From TMED109 sp002171375 (GTDB lineage Bacteria > Pseudomonadota > Alphaproteobacteria > TMED109), in NCBI GenBank assembly GCA_965657505.1, contig CBFHON010000003.1, positions 1-64,000 on the forward strand: DNA of 64,000 nt, given 5' to 3'. Numbering within the stretch: the first letter of the stretch is position 1; every line of letters begins with the position of its first letter. Position numbers and translations under genes: made by a program. Below, in pieces: positions 26,669 through 35,425 of the stretch. Under the pieces are notes generated by a model that had not been told where the DNA came from, did not search any database, and worked only from the letters and a program-made list of their open reading frames with translations.

Positions 26669-27286
26669 TTAATTATATATATTTTTTTCTGTTATAATAG
26701 CATCCATACTTACATCGTGTTTTTCTTTCGGCAGTATGTTTATTTTTTGAACAGAATAAGCCAATCCAATTTTCATTGTATTTTTATACTTATATAGCGA
26801 TTTATCATAGTAACCGCCTCCTCTTCCTAAACGATTTAATTTATTATCAAAGCCGAGTAAGGGACAAATTATAATATCAGGATTTTTTACTTCCTTACTA
26901 TTTATTTTTATTCCTAGTTTATTGATTTCTATTTTATCATTTGGTTTCCATAATCTATATTTTACATCATTGTCCTCTGTAGATGCTAAACATATTTTGG
27001 CCCCAAAATCATATAATGCTGCAATACAAGGCTTGGTGTTTACCTCAGACCCTATTGGCCAATATATAGAGATTTTTTTATTAATTATTGAATAATTATT
27101 ATAAATAAAATATTTTATTAAATTACCTGCTATATTATTTGAAGCTTCTATTGATTGAGCAAAAAATAATTTTCTTTCTTTGATAAGCTCTTTTCTTGCT
27201 GTACTTTTATTTTCGGAGTAATGCCGCCTAGACCGAATTTTTTGAATAACCACCTTGGAGCCTAAGTTATTAGGTGGGAATCGCAT
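26669..27286 (-). CDS. ygfA: 5-formyltetrahydrofolate cyclo-ligase
   Basis: Converts 5-formyl-THF to 5,10-methenyl-THF with ATP. Seen: ARKELIKERKLF at the family N-terminus, IYWPIGSEVNT, and the C-terminal ATP/folate loop GRGGGYYDKSL. The conserved protein begins near residue 24 (SENKSTARK). The first 23 residues after the ATG at 27286 are encoded by what looks like the 3' half of 6S RNA. No standard start codon exists near residue 24; a GTG at 27253 also lies within the RNA. True start is therefore uncertain. The zapA-6S RNA-ygfA order is conserved in proteobacteria. Confidence 0.87.
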   Translation of the reverse strand: MRFPPNNLGSKVVIQKIRSRRHYSENKSTARKELIKERKLFFAQSIEASNNIAGNLIKYFIYNNYSIINKKISIYWPIGSEVNTKPCIAALYDFGAKICLASTEDNDVKYRLWKPNDKIEINKLGIKINSKEVKNPDIIICPLLGFDNKLNRLGRGGGYYDKSLYKYKNTMKIGLAYSVQKINILPKEKHDVSMDAIITEKNIYN

Positions 27287-27378
27287 AAAAAGACCACGGT
27301 CTTAGCAGAGGTAACTCCCGAGTGATTAGAAAGGTCCTGGAGTTTTTCATTATTTCGCATCTCGCAGCAATTACTCCT
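27214..27378 (-). ncRNA. ssrS: 6S RNA (candidate)
   Basis: About 165 nt transcribed on the minus strand between zapA and ygfA, the conserved place for the RNA that sequesters sigma-70 holoenzyme. The ends form a long closing stem: GGAGTAAT (27377 down to 27370) pairs perfectly with ATTACTCC (27222 down to 27215), and after one bulged base GCTGC pairs with GCGGC, giving 13 pairs. The interior is relatively GC-rich for this genome and contains further complementary stretches (such as CCACCTAATAACTTAGG with CCAAGGTGG nearby), consistent with an open central bubble flanked by stems. It overlaps the 5' end of the ygfA frame. Assigned by synteny and structure, not by covariance search. Confidence 0.8.
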
Positions 27379-27434
27379 ATTTAAATATAAATTATAAGTT
27401 ATAAATTAACAAGTAGCATTAATTATAAATTGTA

Positions 27435-27713
27435 CTATATATTTTTTTCAATTTTACTAAATATTGCTTCTAATTTTTTAGAGCTATTATCTATGTCTTT
27501 AACTGCTTCATCAATAATATCTTGGTTTTTATCTAGTATTGTTATGGCAGCTAGTACCATCAATTTAACGTCTCCAATTTGTCCAATAGTATTTACAATA
27601 TTTGATACCTCTTCATTTAATAAAGCTGCAAGTTCTTTGACTCTATTTTCTTCCCCTGGAGAACAAGCAATTTTATGTTCTCTATTATTTATTATTATAT
27701 CTACTTCAGGCAT
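27435..27713 (-). CDS. zapA: Cell division protein ZapA
   Basis: Small FtsZ-ring stabiliser. Seen: N-terminal domain with VDIIINNREHKIACSPGEENRVKELAALL-type layout (the INxR/K...C..GEE..v..lA pattern), then a C-terminal coiled coil (about residues 48-90). Length 92 aa is normal. It is immediately upstream of the 6S RNA gene and two bases downstream of a small coiled-coil gene, and divergent from the tkt operon. Confidence 0.85.
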   Translation of the reverse strand: MPEVDIIINNREHKIACSPGEENRVKELAALLNEEVSNIVNTIGQIGDVKLMVLAAITILDKNQDIIDEAVKDIDNSSKKLEAIFSKIEKNI

Positions 27714-27715
27714 TA

Positions 27716-27928
27716 TTAACCTTTTTTATTTAGTTTATTAATTTTAGCTAAAATTTTTTCTAGTTTATTCAGAGTATCAGCATATTTATTTTTTAGTTTT
27801 TGATTTTCTTTAAGAAGAATATCTTCAATATTATTGACTTTAGAATCACTATCGTATTTCTCAACTATAGAATTTAATTTTTCTGTAATAGAATTAAATT
27901 TATTTAATGATGTTTTTAAGTCTTTCAT
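27716..27928 (-). CDS. Small coiled-coil protein of unknown function, upstream of zapA
   Basis: A 70-residue highly charged protein. Most of it (about 5-66) shows heptad-like spacing of Leu/Ile between Lys, Asn, Glu and Asp, so it is probably a soluble coiled coil. There is no signal peptide or Cys. It is two bases from zapA and likely co-transcribed. Many alphaproteobacteria have a small coiled-coil gene in this place, which suggests a role in Z-ring function, but I do not recognise a named family. Confidence 0.6.
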   Translation of the reverse strand: MKDLKTSLNKFNSITEKLNSIVEKYDSDSKVNNIEDILLKENQKLKNKYADTLNKLEKILAKINKLNKKG

Positions 27929-28000
27929 ATAACCATATTCCTAATTTATATATTTTTTGTCTACAAAAATTAAATAACGTTTTATTTTATTAAAATAATT

Positions 28001-28083
28001 TCCTATAAGAGAATAGGATGAATTAACTTATATTGGCAACATAGTAGAGAAAAAACTTATTTTATTTTTTTAATATTTCTCTA
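28001..28083. promoter_or_regulatory. Inverted repeats in the tkt upstream region
   Basis: In the 183-base divergent spacer, TCCTAT (28001-28006) and ATAGGA (28013-28018) form an 18-base dyad. Further on, TAGAGAAA (28045-28052) and TTTCTCTA (28076-28083) form a second dyad with a 23-base T-rich interior. They could be operators or a leader hairpin of the glycolysis operon. No convincing -35/-10 pair was found. Confidence 0.3.
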
Positions 28084-28111
28084 TTAACTTTTTTAGGATA
28101 TTAAATATATT

Positions 28112-30103
28112 ATGATAATGGATAGAGAAAAGGACCATGACGATCTTTCTAATGCTATTAGAATGCTTTCTGTAGATGCGGTTCAAAAAGCTAATTCAGG
28201 GCATCCTGGGATGCCTATGGGAATGGCAGATGTTGCAACAGTATTATTTACTAAATTTTTGAAATTTGATAGTAGCAATCCAGATTGGCTAAATAGAGAT
28301 AGATTCATTCTAAGTGCCGGTCATGGTTCTATGCTCTTGTATTCATTATTATATCTTAATGGTTATAAAGATATAACTATTGATGATATAAAAAACTTTA
28401 GAGCTTTACACTCAAAAACAGCAGGACATCCTGAATATGGAGAGCTCGCAGGGATTGAAACTACTACTGGTCCATTAGGCCAAGGAATAGCTAATGCAGT
28501 AGGTATAGCCTTAGCAGAAAAAATTATGTCTGAAAGATACGGGCATGATTTATTTGATCATAATACTTATGTAATAGCTGGAGACGGATGCTTAATGGAA
28601 GGAATTAGTCAGGAGGCAATTTCTTTTGCTGGTCATTTAGGACTTGGAAAGTTAATAGTTTTATTTGATGATAATGGTATATCGATAGATGGTCCTACTT
28701 CTTTATCTACTTCGGATAACCAGCTTCTTCGTTTTAAAGCGAGTAATTGGCATACTAAGGAATGTAATGGACATTCTCCATTAGAAGTTGAGGAAGCCAT
28801 TAAAGAATCGTTAAGTGATTCGAGACCTTCTTTAATAGCATGTAAGACAAAAATAGGGTTTGGTTCTCCGAATAAAGTAGGAAAGTCTTCTAGTCATGGA
28901 TCTCCAATGGGAGAGGATGAAATAAAGTTAATTAGAGAAGAATTGCAATGGAAACATGATGCTTTTACTATTCCAGAAACAATCTTGGAACGTTGGAAAA
29001 AGAATGGTTCCAAAGGTGCTGATAAAAGACAGACTTGGCAAAAAAAATATTCAAATTCTTCTTATTTTAGTGAGATTAGTGACTTGATAGAAAATAAGCA
29101 TGTGATGAATATTGAGAATTTATTAGAATCTTATAAAGAAGATTTATCTAAAGATGATACTTCTTTGGCAACAAGAAAGTCTAGTGAGAATGTTCTTAAC
29201 GAATTAACAGACAAATTGTCTAATTTAATTGGAGGCTCAGCAGATTTGACTGGATCTAATAATACTCTAGCAAAAAGCCAAAAGACAATTACTTCAAGCG
29301 ACTTTAATGGAAGTTATATATATTATGGAATAAGAGAACATGGAATGGCTGCTATAATGAATGGAATAGCTCTTCATTCTGGCTTAATTCCATATGGGGG
29401 AACATTTTTAGTATTTACTGATTACTGTAGACCTTCTATTCGTCTATCAGCTTTAATGGGTTTAAGGGTTATATATATTATGACTCATGATTCTATCGGG
29501 CTTGGTGAAGATGGACCTACACATCAACCTGTAGAACATTTATCTGCTTTAAGAGCCATTCCTAATTTAGAAGTATGGAGGCCAGCAGATAGCATAGAAA
29601 CTTTAGAAGTATGGCAAGCATCTCTACAATCACTAAATACTCCTAGTATTATTGCTTTATCAAGACAAAATTTAAAACCAGTCAGAAAGAAGTTTATAAA
29701 AAATAATTTATCAGCTTTAGGCGCATATATACTAGTTGACAGAGATGATGCAGATGTTTGTTTATATTCTTCTGGCTCTGAGATTGAAATTGCAGTAAAT
29801 GCAGCAGAAAAACTTGAACTTGAAGGTATTAAAGTAAGAGTAATTTCTGTTCCTTGTTTGGATAGGTTTTATATGCAAAATAAAGAATATAAAGACACAA
29901 TTATTAAATCTATTCCTAAAATAGTTATAGAAGCGGGAGTGAGACAGAGCTGGGATTACATATTGAATGAAAATGATATTTTTATAGGAATGACTAGTTT
30001 TGGATCTTCTGCTCCGGCTAAAGATTTATATAAGCACTTTTCTATTACTGAAGAAAAAGTAATGAGTTCAGCTAAATTAATATTAAATAGGAGAAACACA
30101 TGA
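28112..30103 (+). CDS. tkt: Transketolase
   Basis: Thiamine diphosphate enzyme of the pentose phosphate pathway, moving two-carbon units between sugar phosphates. Seen: ANSGHPGMPMG, the ThDP motif GDGCLMEGISQEAISFAGHL with metal-binding Asp and Asn (VLFDDNGISIDG), GSADLTGSN opening the pyrimidine domain, and YGIREHGMAAIMNGIAL with the catalytic Glu. Length 663 aa is standard. First gene of tkt-gap-pgk-fba-thiE; its last four bases overlap gap. AGGA lies 13 bases upstream of the first ATG, a long spacing. Confidence 0.96.
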   Translation: MIMDREKDHDDLSNAIRMLSVDAVQKANSGHPGMPMGMADVATVLFTKFLKFDSSNPDWLNRDRFILSAGHGSMLLYSLLYLNGYKDITIDDIKNFRALHSKTAGHPEYGELAGIETTTGPLGQGIANAVGIALAEKIMSERYGHDLFDHNTYVIAGDGCLMEGISQEAISFAGHLGLGKLIVLFDDNGISIDGPTSLSTSDNQLLRFKASNWHTKECNGHSPLEVEEAIKESLSDSRPSLIACKTKIGFGSPNKVGKSSSHGSPMGEDEIKLIREELQWKHDAFTIPETILERWKKNGSKGADKRQTWQKKYSNSSYFSEISDLIENKHVMNIENLLESYKEDLSKDDTSLATRKSSENVLNELTDKLSNLIGGSADLTGSNNTLAKSQKTITSSDFNGSYIYYGIREHGMAAIMNGIALHSGLIPYGGTFLVFTDYCRPSIRLSALMGLRVIYIMTHDSIGLGEDGPTHQPVEHLSALRAIPNLEVWRPADSIETLEVWQASLQSLNTPSIIALSRQNLKPVRKKFIKNNLSALGAYILVDRDDADVCLYSSGSEIEIAVNAAEKLELEGIKVRVISVPCLDRFYMQNKEYKDTIIKSIPKIVIEAGVRQSWDYILNENDIFIGMTSFGSSAPAKDLYKHFSITEEKVMSSAKLILNRRNT

Positions 30104-31101
30104 CAGTAAAAGTAGCAATAAATGGATTTGGAAGAATTGGCAGGTTAGTTTTAAGAGCTATCATAGAATCCAAAAGAAATGATATTAGTGTTGTAGCAAT
30201 TAATGATTTGGGTTCTGTCGAAGCTAATGCTCATTTATTAAGTTATGACAGTGTTCATGGTAAGCTAAATAGTAAAGTGACTGTTACTTCTGATGGAATT
30301 AATACTGAGCATGGAAATATTAAAGTTTTTTCTGAAAGAAATCCTGAAGATCTTCCATGGGGTGATTTAGGAATTGATATAGCCTTAGAGTGTACTGGAT
30401 TATTTACTAAGAAAGAAGATGCAAATAAACATATAATAGCTGGAGCAAAGAAGGTATTAATATCAGCTCCAGGGAATGGGGTCGATTACACTGTAGTTCA
30501 TGGTGTCAATGAGACTGGTATAAAAAATGATCATAAGATTATCTCTAACGCAAGTTGCACAACTAATTGCTTAGCGCCAGTAGCAAAAATATTAAATCAG
30601 GTAGTAGGTATTGAAAGTGGTTTCATGACAACAGTGCATGCTTTTACAGGAGACCAACCAGTTTTAGATACTTTACATTCTGATTTAAGAAGAGCTAGAG
30701 CTGCTTCATCCTCAATGATACCAACATCAACAGGTGCAGCAAAGGCTGTTGGTTTGGTATTGCCAGAATTGTCAGGTAAATTGGATGGGACTGCTGTAAG
30801 AGTTCCGACAGTAAATGTATCAATGGTGGATTTAACTTTTTATGCAGAAAAATCTACATCAATAGAAGAAATTAATAACTCAATTAAAGAAGCTGCTTCT
30901 GGAAGTATGTCAGGCATTTTAACATATAATAGTGAACCCTTAGTCTCAATTGATTTTAATCATAATCCTGCTTCTTCAAATTTTGATGCTACTCAAACGC
31001 AAGTTGTTAAAGAAAAATTAGTTAGAGTTTTATCTTGGTATGATAATGAATGGGGTTTTTCAAATAGAATGGCTGATGTCGCAGTTCTTATGGGGAAATA
31101 A
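30100..31101 (+). CDS. gap: Glyceraldehyde-3-phosphate dehydrogenase
   Basis: Interconverts glyceraldehyde-3-phosphate and 1,3-bisphosphoglycerate. Seen: NGFGRIGRLVLRA nucleotide fold, AINDLG with Asp36 after the second strand (NAD-type), the catalytic NASCTTNCLAP with Cys153, HAFTGDQPVLD, and WYDNEWGFSNR near the end. Length 333 aa is standard. It overlaps tkt by four bases (ATGA) and precedes pgk by two, so expression is coupled. Confidence 0.96.
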   Translation: MTVKVAINGFGRIGRLVLRAIIESKRNDISVVAINDLGSVEANAHLLSYDSVHGKLNSKVTVTSDGINTEHGNIKVFSERNPEDLPWGDLGIDIALECTGLFTKKEDANKHIIAGAKKVLISAPGNGVDYTVVHGVNETGIKNDHKIISNASCTTNCLAPVAKILNQVVGIESGFMTTVHAFTGDQPVLDTLHSDLRRARAASSSMIPTSTGAAKAVGLVLPELSGKLDGTAVRVPTVNVSMVDLTFYAEKSTSIEEINNSIKEAASGSMSGILTYNSEPLVSIDFNHNPASSNFDATQTQVVKEKLVRVLSWYDNEWGFSNRMADVAVLMGK

Positions 31102-31103
31102 AT

Positions 31104-32300
31104 ATGCCGCTTAAAACCATTGAGAATTTAGATGTTACTGGTAAGGTTGTTTTAGTAAGATGTGATTTCAATGTTCCAATTTCTGAGGATGGAGAAATTT
31201 CGGATACTAGTAGAATAGAAAGACATGCTCCAACAATTATTACTTTAGTAAATAAAGGAGCAAAAGTAGCTTTATTGTCTCATTTTGGAAGGCCAGGAGG
31301 AAAGTTCGATGAAAATTTTTCATTAGGATTTGTGTCAGAAAGTATATCAGAAGTTTTCAAAGCGTCTGAAGTAGTAGTTATACCAGATTGTATTGGAGAT
31401 GTTGCCAAGCAGGTTATTAGTGATTTACCGAATGGTGGAATAGCTCTTTTAGAGAATGTAAGATTCTATGAAGGAGAAGAAAAAAATGATCCTGTATTTT
31501 GTAAATCTTTAGCTGATTTAGCTGATATATATATTAATGATTCTTTTTCTGTTTGTCATAGGGCTCATTCTTCAGTCCATGGAATAACAAAATACCTGCC
31601 ATCATATGCTGGTTTAGCATTACAACTAGAGATAGAAATGCTTGAAAAGGTTTTAAAAAATTCTGAGCCTCCTATGATGGCTATTATTGGTGGTTCTAAA
31701 GTTTCTACTAAATTAAAGCTATTAGGTAATTTAGTGGAAAAAATGAAATATCTAGCTATTGGTGGAGGAATGGCTAATACATTCTTAGCAGCCAAAGGTT
31801 TAAATATAGGTTCATCTTTTTATGAAAAAGATATGTTAGAAGAAGCAAAAAATATTATGGAAAAGGCAAAAACTGTGAGTTGTGATATTATTTTGCCAGT
31901 AGATGCAATAGTTGCAGATAAATTAGAATTTGGAGTTGAAAGTTTTGCTGTTGATTTAGATAATGTTAAAAAAAATAATATGATTTTAGATGTAGGAGAA
32001 AAAACAGTAGAATTAATATCTAATGGGATTATCAATAGTAAAACACTTCTTTGGAATGGACCTCTTGGTGTATTTGAAATACCACCTTTTGATGAAAGTA
32101 CTTCTTCATGTGCTTTGACAGCTGCAATGATGACTAGAGCAGGGGGATTAGTAAGTGTAGCTGGAGGAGGAGACACTGTTTCTGCTCTAAATCATGCAGG
32201 AGCTTCAGGAGGTTTTTCATATATTTCTGTTGCAGGTGGTGCATTTTTGGAATGGATAGAAGGCAAATCATTGCCTGGTTTACAAGTTTTGAATGATTAA
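31104..32300 (+). CDS. pgk: Phosphoglycerate kinase
   Basis: Transfers phosphate between 1,3-bisphosphoglycerate and ADP. Seen: VLVRCDFNVPISEDGEI, SHFGRPGG with substrate-binding Arg, LLENVRFYEGEEKND, the hinge and AIIGGSKVSTK, NGPLGVFEIPPFD and the C-terminal GGGDTVSAL nucleotide loop. Length 398 aa is standard. Third gene of the operon, followed 17 bases later by the class I aldolase. Confidence 0.96.
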   Translation: MPLKTIENLDVTGKVVLVRCDFNVPISEDGEISDTSRIERHAPTIITLVNKGAKVALLSHFGRPGGKFDENFSLGFVSESISEVFKASEVVVIPDCIGDVAKQVISDLPNGGIALLENVRFYEGEEKNDPVFCKSLADLADIYINDSFSVCHRAHSSVHGITKYLPSYAGLALQLEIEMLEKVLKNSEPPMMAIIGGSKVSTKLKLLGNLVEKMKYLAIGGGMANTFLAAKGLNIGSSFYEKDMLEEAKNIMEKAKTVSCDIILPVDAIVADKLEFGVESFAVDLDNVKKNNMILDVGEKTVELISNGIINSKTLLWNGPLGVFEIPPFDESTSSCALTAAMMTRAGGLVSVAGGGDTVSALNHAGASGGFSYISVAGGAFLEWIEGKSLPGLQVLND

Positions 32301-32317
32301 AATAGGGAGAAAGTTTA

Positions 32318-33232
32318 ATGAAAATTACTAAAGTAGTAAAAAATATATTAAATAATTATGAAAGTGATAACCCTGGAACTAAGGCTAATATTGCTAGAAT
32401 TTTGATGCATGGAAAATTAGCAGGTACTGGTAAATTAGTTATATTACCTGTAGACCAAGGATATGAACATGGTCCTGCAAGATCTTTTTCTCCTAATCCT
32501 GATGCCTATGATCCTCACTATCACTATAAACTTGCAATCGATGCAGGTTTAAATGCATATGCAGCTCCTTTAGGAATGTTAGAGGCTGGTGCAGATACTT
32601 TTGCTGGACAGATTCCAACTATATTAAAATTAAATAGTGCAAATAGTCTATCAACACTAAAAGATCAGGCAGTACATGGGTCAATTGAAGATGCCTTAAG
32701 ACTAGGTTGTATGGCCGTAGGTTTTACTATTTATCCTGGTTCGGAATATCAATTTGAGATGATGGAAGAACTTAAAGAGTTAGCAATAGAAGCAAAATCT
32801 TTTGGTTTAGCTGTAGTAGTTTGGTCTTACCCTAGAGGAGGAAATTTATCCAAAGAAGGCGAAACAGCTATGGATGTATGTGCTTATGCAGCACATATGG
32901 CAGCTTTATTAGGGGCACATATTATTAAAGTAAAACCTCCATCAGAACATATAGAACAAAAAGAAGCTCAAAATTCATATAAAGATGTAGATATTTCAAG
33001 CTTAACTAAAAGAATTGCTCATGTTATGCAGTCATCTTTTAATAATAGAAGAATAGTAGTTTTTTCAGGAAATGCATTTACAAATATGCAAGATTTATTA
33101 AATGATGTAAGAGAAATTCGTGATGGAGGAGGTAATGGCTCTATTATTGGACGTAATACTTTCCAAAGACCAAGGGAAGAAGCTTTATCTTTGCTTACTC
33201 AAGTAATAGATATTTATAAAGGTAAAAATTAA
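32318..33232 (+). CDS. Class I fructose-bisphosphate aldolase (DhnA/FbaB type)
   Basis: Schiff-base aldolase of the archaeal-type/DhnA family, splitting or forming fructose-1,6-bisphosphate. Seen: LPVDQGYEHGPARSF near the N-terminus, GFTIYPGSEYQFEMMEEL, VVWSYPRGG with the catalytic Tyr, and GAHIIKVKPPS with the Schiff-base Lys (near residue 206). Length 304 aa is normal. There is no zinc-type class II signature. The gene sits in the conserved alphaproteobacterial glycolysis cluster, eight bases before thiE. Confidence 0.92.
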   Translation: MKITKVVKNILNNYESDNPGTKANIARILMHGKLAGTGKLVILPVDQGYEHGPARSFSPNPDAYDPHYHYKLAIDAGLNAYAAPLGMLEAGADTFAGQIPTILKLNSANSLSTLKDQAVHGSIEDALRLGCMAVGFTIYPGSEYQFEMMEELKELAIEAKSFGLAVVVWSYPRGGNLSKEGETAMDVCAYAAHMAALLGAHIIKVKPPSEHIEQKEAQNSYKDVDISSLTKRIAHVMQSSFNNRRIVVFSGNAFTNMQDLLNDVREIRDGGGNGSIIGRNTFQRPREEALSLLTQVIDIYKGKN

Positions 33233-33239
33233 AGGAATT

Positions 33240-33872
33240 ATGAATAATAAAAAGTTATTAACAAAATTATATTTAATTTCACCTGATCATATAAAAGTTA
33301 ATGAATTTTCAAAAGTGTTGGAATCAGTCTTAAAAACAGGTTTAGTATCTTGTTTTCAATTAAGATTAAAAAGTACTGAAGATAATTATATAATTTCTGC
33401 TTCTAAACAACTCATTCCAATATGTAAAAAATATAAAGTTCCGTTCATATTAAATGATAGATTAGATTTAGCTTATGAGGTTAAAGCAGATGGTGTTCAT
33501 TTAGGCGAGGATGATGGAAGTATTTTAGAGGCTAGAAAATTATTAGGTACGCAAGCTATAATTGGTGCGTCATGTTATAATTCTAAGCACTTAGCTATGG
33601 AAGCTGGAGAAAATGGTGCAGATTATGTTGCTTTTGGAGCTTTTTTTGAGACTAAAACAAAAAAACCAAAGTCAAAGGCAGAAATAACTACCGTTAAAGA
33701 TTGGGTCTATATAAGTAATATTCCTTGTGTCGCAATAGGTGGTATTAACTCTAAAAACTGTGAAGAGTTAGTTAAAGTAGGTGTTGACTTTATAGCTGTA
33801 ATCGGTTGTATATGGAATAATAAAGAGCAACCAGAAATAGCTATAAAAAAATTCGAAAACATTTTAGTTTAA
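33240..33872 (+). CDS. thiE: Thiamine phosphate synthase
   Basis: Joins HMP pyrophosphate and thiazole phosphate to thiamine monophosphate. Seen: TIM-barrel with FQLRLKSTED, the FILNDRLDLAYEVKADGVHLGEDD block (pyrophosphate and Mg binding), IGASCYN, DYVAFGAFFETKTK and the C-terminal CVAIGGINSKN phosphate loop. Length 210 aa is normal. Its linkage to tkt makes sense because transketolase needs thiamine diphosphate. thiD is separate at 10907. Confidence 0.9.
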   Translation: MNNKKLLTKLYLISPDHIKVNEFSKVLESVLKTGLVSCFQLRLKSTEDNYIISASKQLIPICKKYKVPFILNDRLDLAYEVKADGVHLGEDDGSILEARKLLGTQAIIGASCYNSKHLAMEAGENGADYVAFGAFFETKTKKPKSKAEITTVKDWVYISNIPCVAIGGINSKNCEELVKVGVDFIAVIGCIWNNKEQPEIAIKKFENILV

Positions 33873-33962
33873 AAATTTATATATTTAAATTTAAAAAGTT
33901 ATTATAAACCTATTTTAAAATTAAGTTATAATTAAAATATTGATTATAGGAGTATTCCTCAA

Positions 33963-34529
33963 ATGAAAATTAACGGAAATGCAATTAAGCCTGGAAATAT
34001 TATAGAGCATCAAAATGCTCAATGGAGAGCAATAAAATGTATGGCAGTAAAGCCTGGAAAGGGAGGTGCTTTTAACCAGGTAGAACTTAAAAACTTAAAG
34101 ACGGGGTCAAAATTGAATGAACGCTTCAGAGCAAATGAAGTAGTAGAAAAATTAAGTATTGACACTAGATCTTATCAGTATTTATTTAGCAGTGATGAAA
34201 TGTTAACTTTCATGGATTCAGAAAATTTTGAACAAATTGAGCTCTCAATTTCTTTAATTGGGGAGCAAAAAGCTTTTTTAAAAGATGGTATGGAAGTTAC
34301 TTTAGAAATAGTTGATGGAAAGCCAATAGGAATAGATCTGCCTGAACAGGTAGTGCATGAAGTTATAGAAACTGAATTAGTAGTAAAGGGACAAACAGCA
34401 TCATCTTCTTATAAACCAGCAATTTTAGATAATGACTTACGTATTATGGTTCCACCGCATATTACTGTAGGTACTAAAGTAATAGTAGCCACTATAGACT
34501 GTAGCTACGTAGGAAAAGAAAAAACTTAA
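33963..34529 (+). CDS. efp: Elongation factor P
   Basis: Relieves ribosome stalling at polyproline stretches. Three OB-like domains; the tip of domain I reads KPGKGGAFNQV, with Lys33 equivalent to the residue modified by beta-lysylation in many proteobacteria. The C-terminal YVGKEKT end and DIRIMVPPHI-like segment (DLRIMVPPHITVGT) are typical. Length 188 aa is standard. TAGGAG precedes the ATG. No EpmA/EpmB gene is visible in the window. Begins the efp-suhB-motA-like-ompA-like group. Confidence 0.95.
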   Translation: MKINGNAIKPGNIIEHQNAQWRAIKCMAVKPGKGGAFNQVELKNLKTGSKLNERFRANEVVEKLSIDTRSYQYLFSSDEMLTFMDSENFEQIELSISLIGEQKAFLKDGMEVTLEIVDGKPIGIDLPEQVVHEVIETELVVKGQTASSSYKPAILDNDLRIMVPPHITVGTKVIVATIDCSYVGKEKT

Positions 34530-34545
34530 ACTCATAGGAAATTTT

Positions 34546-35337
34546 ATGATTAGATATTCAGCGAATATTACTATAATGATGGCTGCTGCTAGAAAAGCAT
34601 CTAAGTCAATATTGAGAGATTTTGGAGAATTAGAAAAACTTCAGGTTTCTGTAAAAGGGCAAAATGATTTTGTAACAATGGCTGATATAAAAGCACAAGA
34701 AATTATTCATTATGAACTTTCTAAAGCAAGAGAAAATTATGGGTTTTTAATGGAAGAAGGTAATAATAAAAGTAATATTAATGATAATGAATTTACTTGG
34801 ATTATTGACCCTATTGATGGCACATTAAATTTTATGAATGGTATACCATATTTTGGTATTTCTATAGCTTTGAATCAGAAAGATAAGTTAATAGCAGGAT
34901 TAGTATATGACCCTGTTCATAATGATTTTTATTGGGCAGAAGAGGGAACTGGAGCATATTTAAATGACCAAAGGTTAAGAGTTACTAATAAAAGTAGTCT
35001 TGACAAATCTGTAATTGCCCTGGGAATTCCATTTCTTGGACGCGGAGATCATAAACAGCATATTAGAAGTCAAGAAGTGGTTATGTCAAAAGTAGCAGGT
35101 CTTAGAAGATTTGGTGCTGCTTCTTTAGATTTAGCTTATGTTGCCGCAGGGAAGGTAGATGGGTTTTGGGAATATGGTTTAAGTCCTTGGGACGTTGCAG
35201 CTGGAATAATATTAGTGAAAGAAGCAGGTGGTTTAGCTTTAGGAATAGATAATATAGAAAACCCATTACTGACAGGAAATATTGTAGCTGGTAATGTTAA
35301 TATTGTTAAAGAATTACAAAATATATTAAATTCATAA
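34546..35337 (+). CDS. suhB: Inositol-1-monophosphatase family protein SuhB
   Basis: Mg-dependent phosphatase of the IMPase family; the E. coli homologue also takes part in rRNA transcription antitermination. Seen: GQNDFVTMADIKAQ, metal ligands in MEEGNN (a variant of the GEE motif), DPIDGTLNFMNGIPYFGISIA, and SPWDVAAGIILVKEAGG. Length 263 aa is standard. It starts 16 bases after efp. Confidence 0.92.
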   Translation: MIRYSANITIMMAAARKASKSILRDFGELEKLQVSVKGQNDFVTMADIKAQEIIHYELSKARENYGFLMEEGNNKSNINDNEFTWIIDPIDGTLNFMNGIPYFGISIALNQKDKLIAGLVYDPVHNDFYWAEEGTGAYLNDQRLRVTNKSSLDKSVIALGIPFLGRGDHKQHIRSQEVVMSKVAGLRRFGAASLDLAYVAAGKVDGFWEYGLSPWDVAAGIILVKEAGGLALGIDNIENPLLTGNIVAGNVNIVKELQNILNS

Positions 35338-35425
35338 AGTTCCAAAATATCAAATAGTTGTAATAATTTATTAATTAACTTATTTTAAGTTATGTCATTA
35401 ATTAATAAAAATTTTGGTGAAAGAG

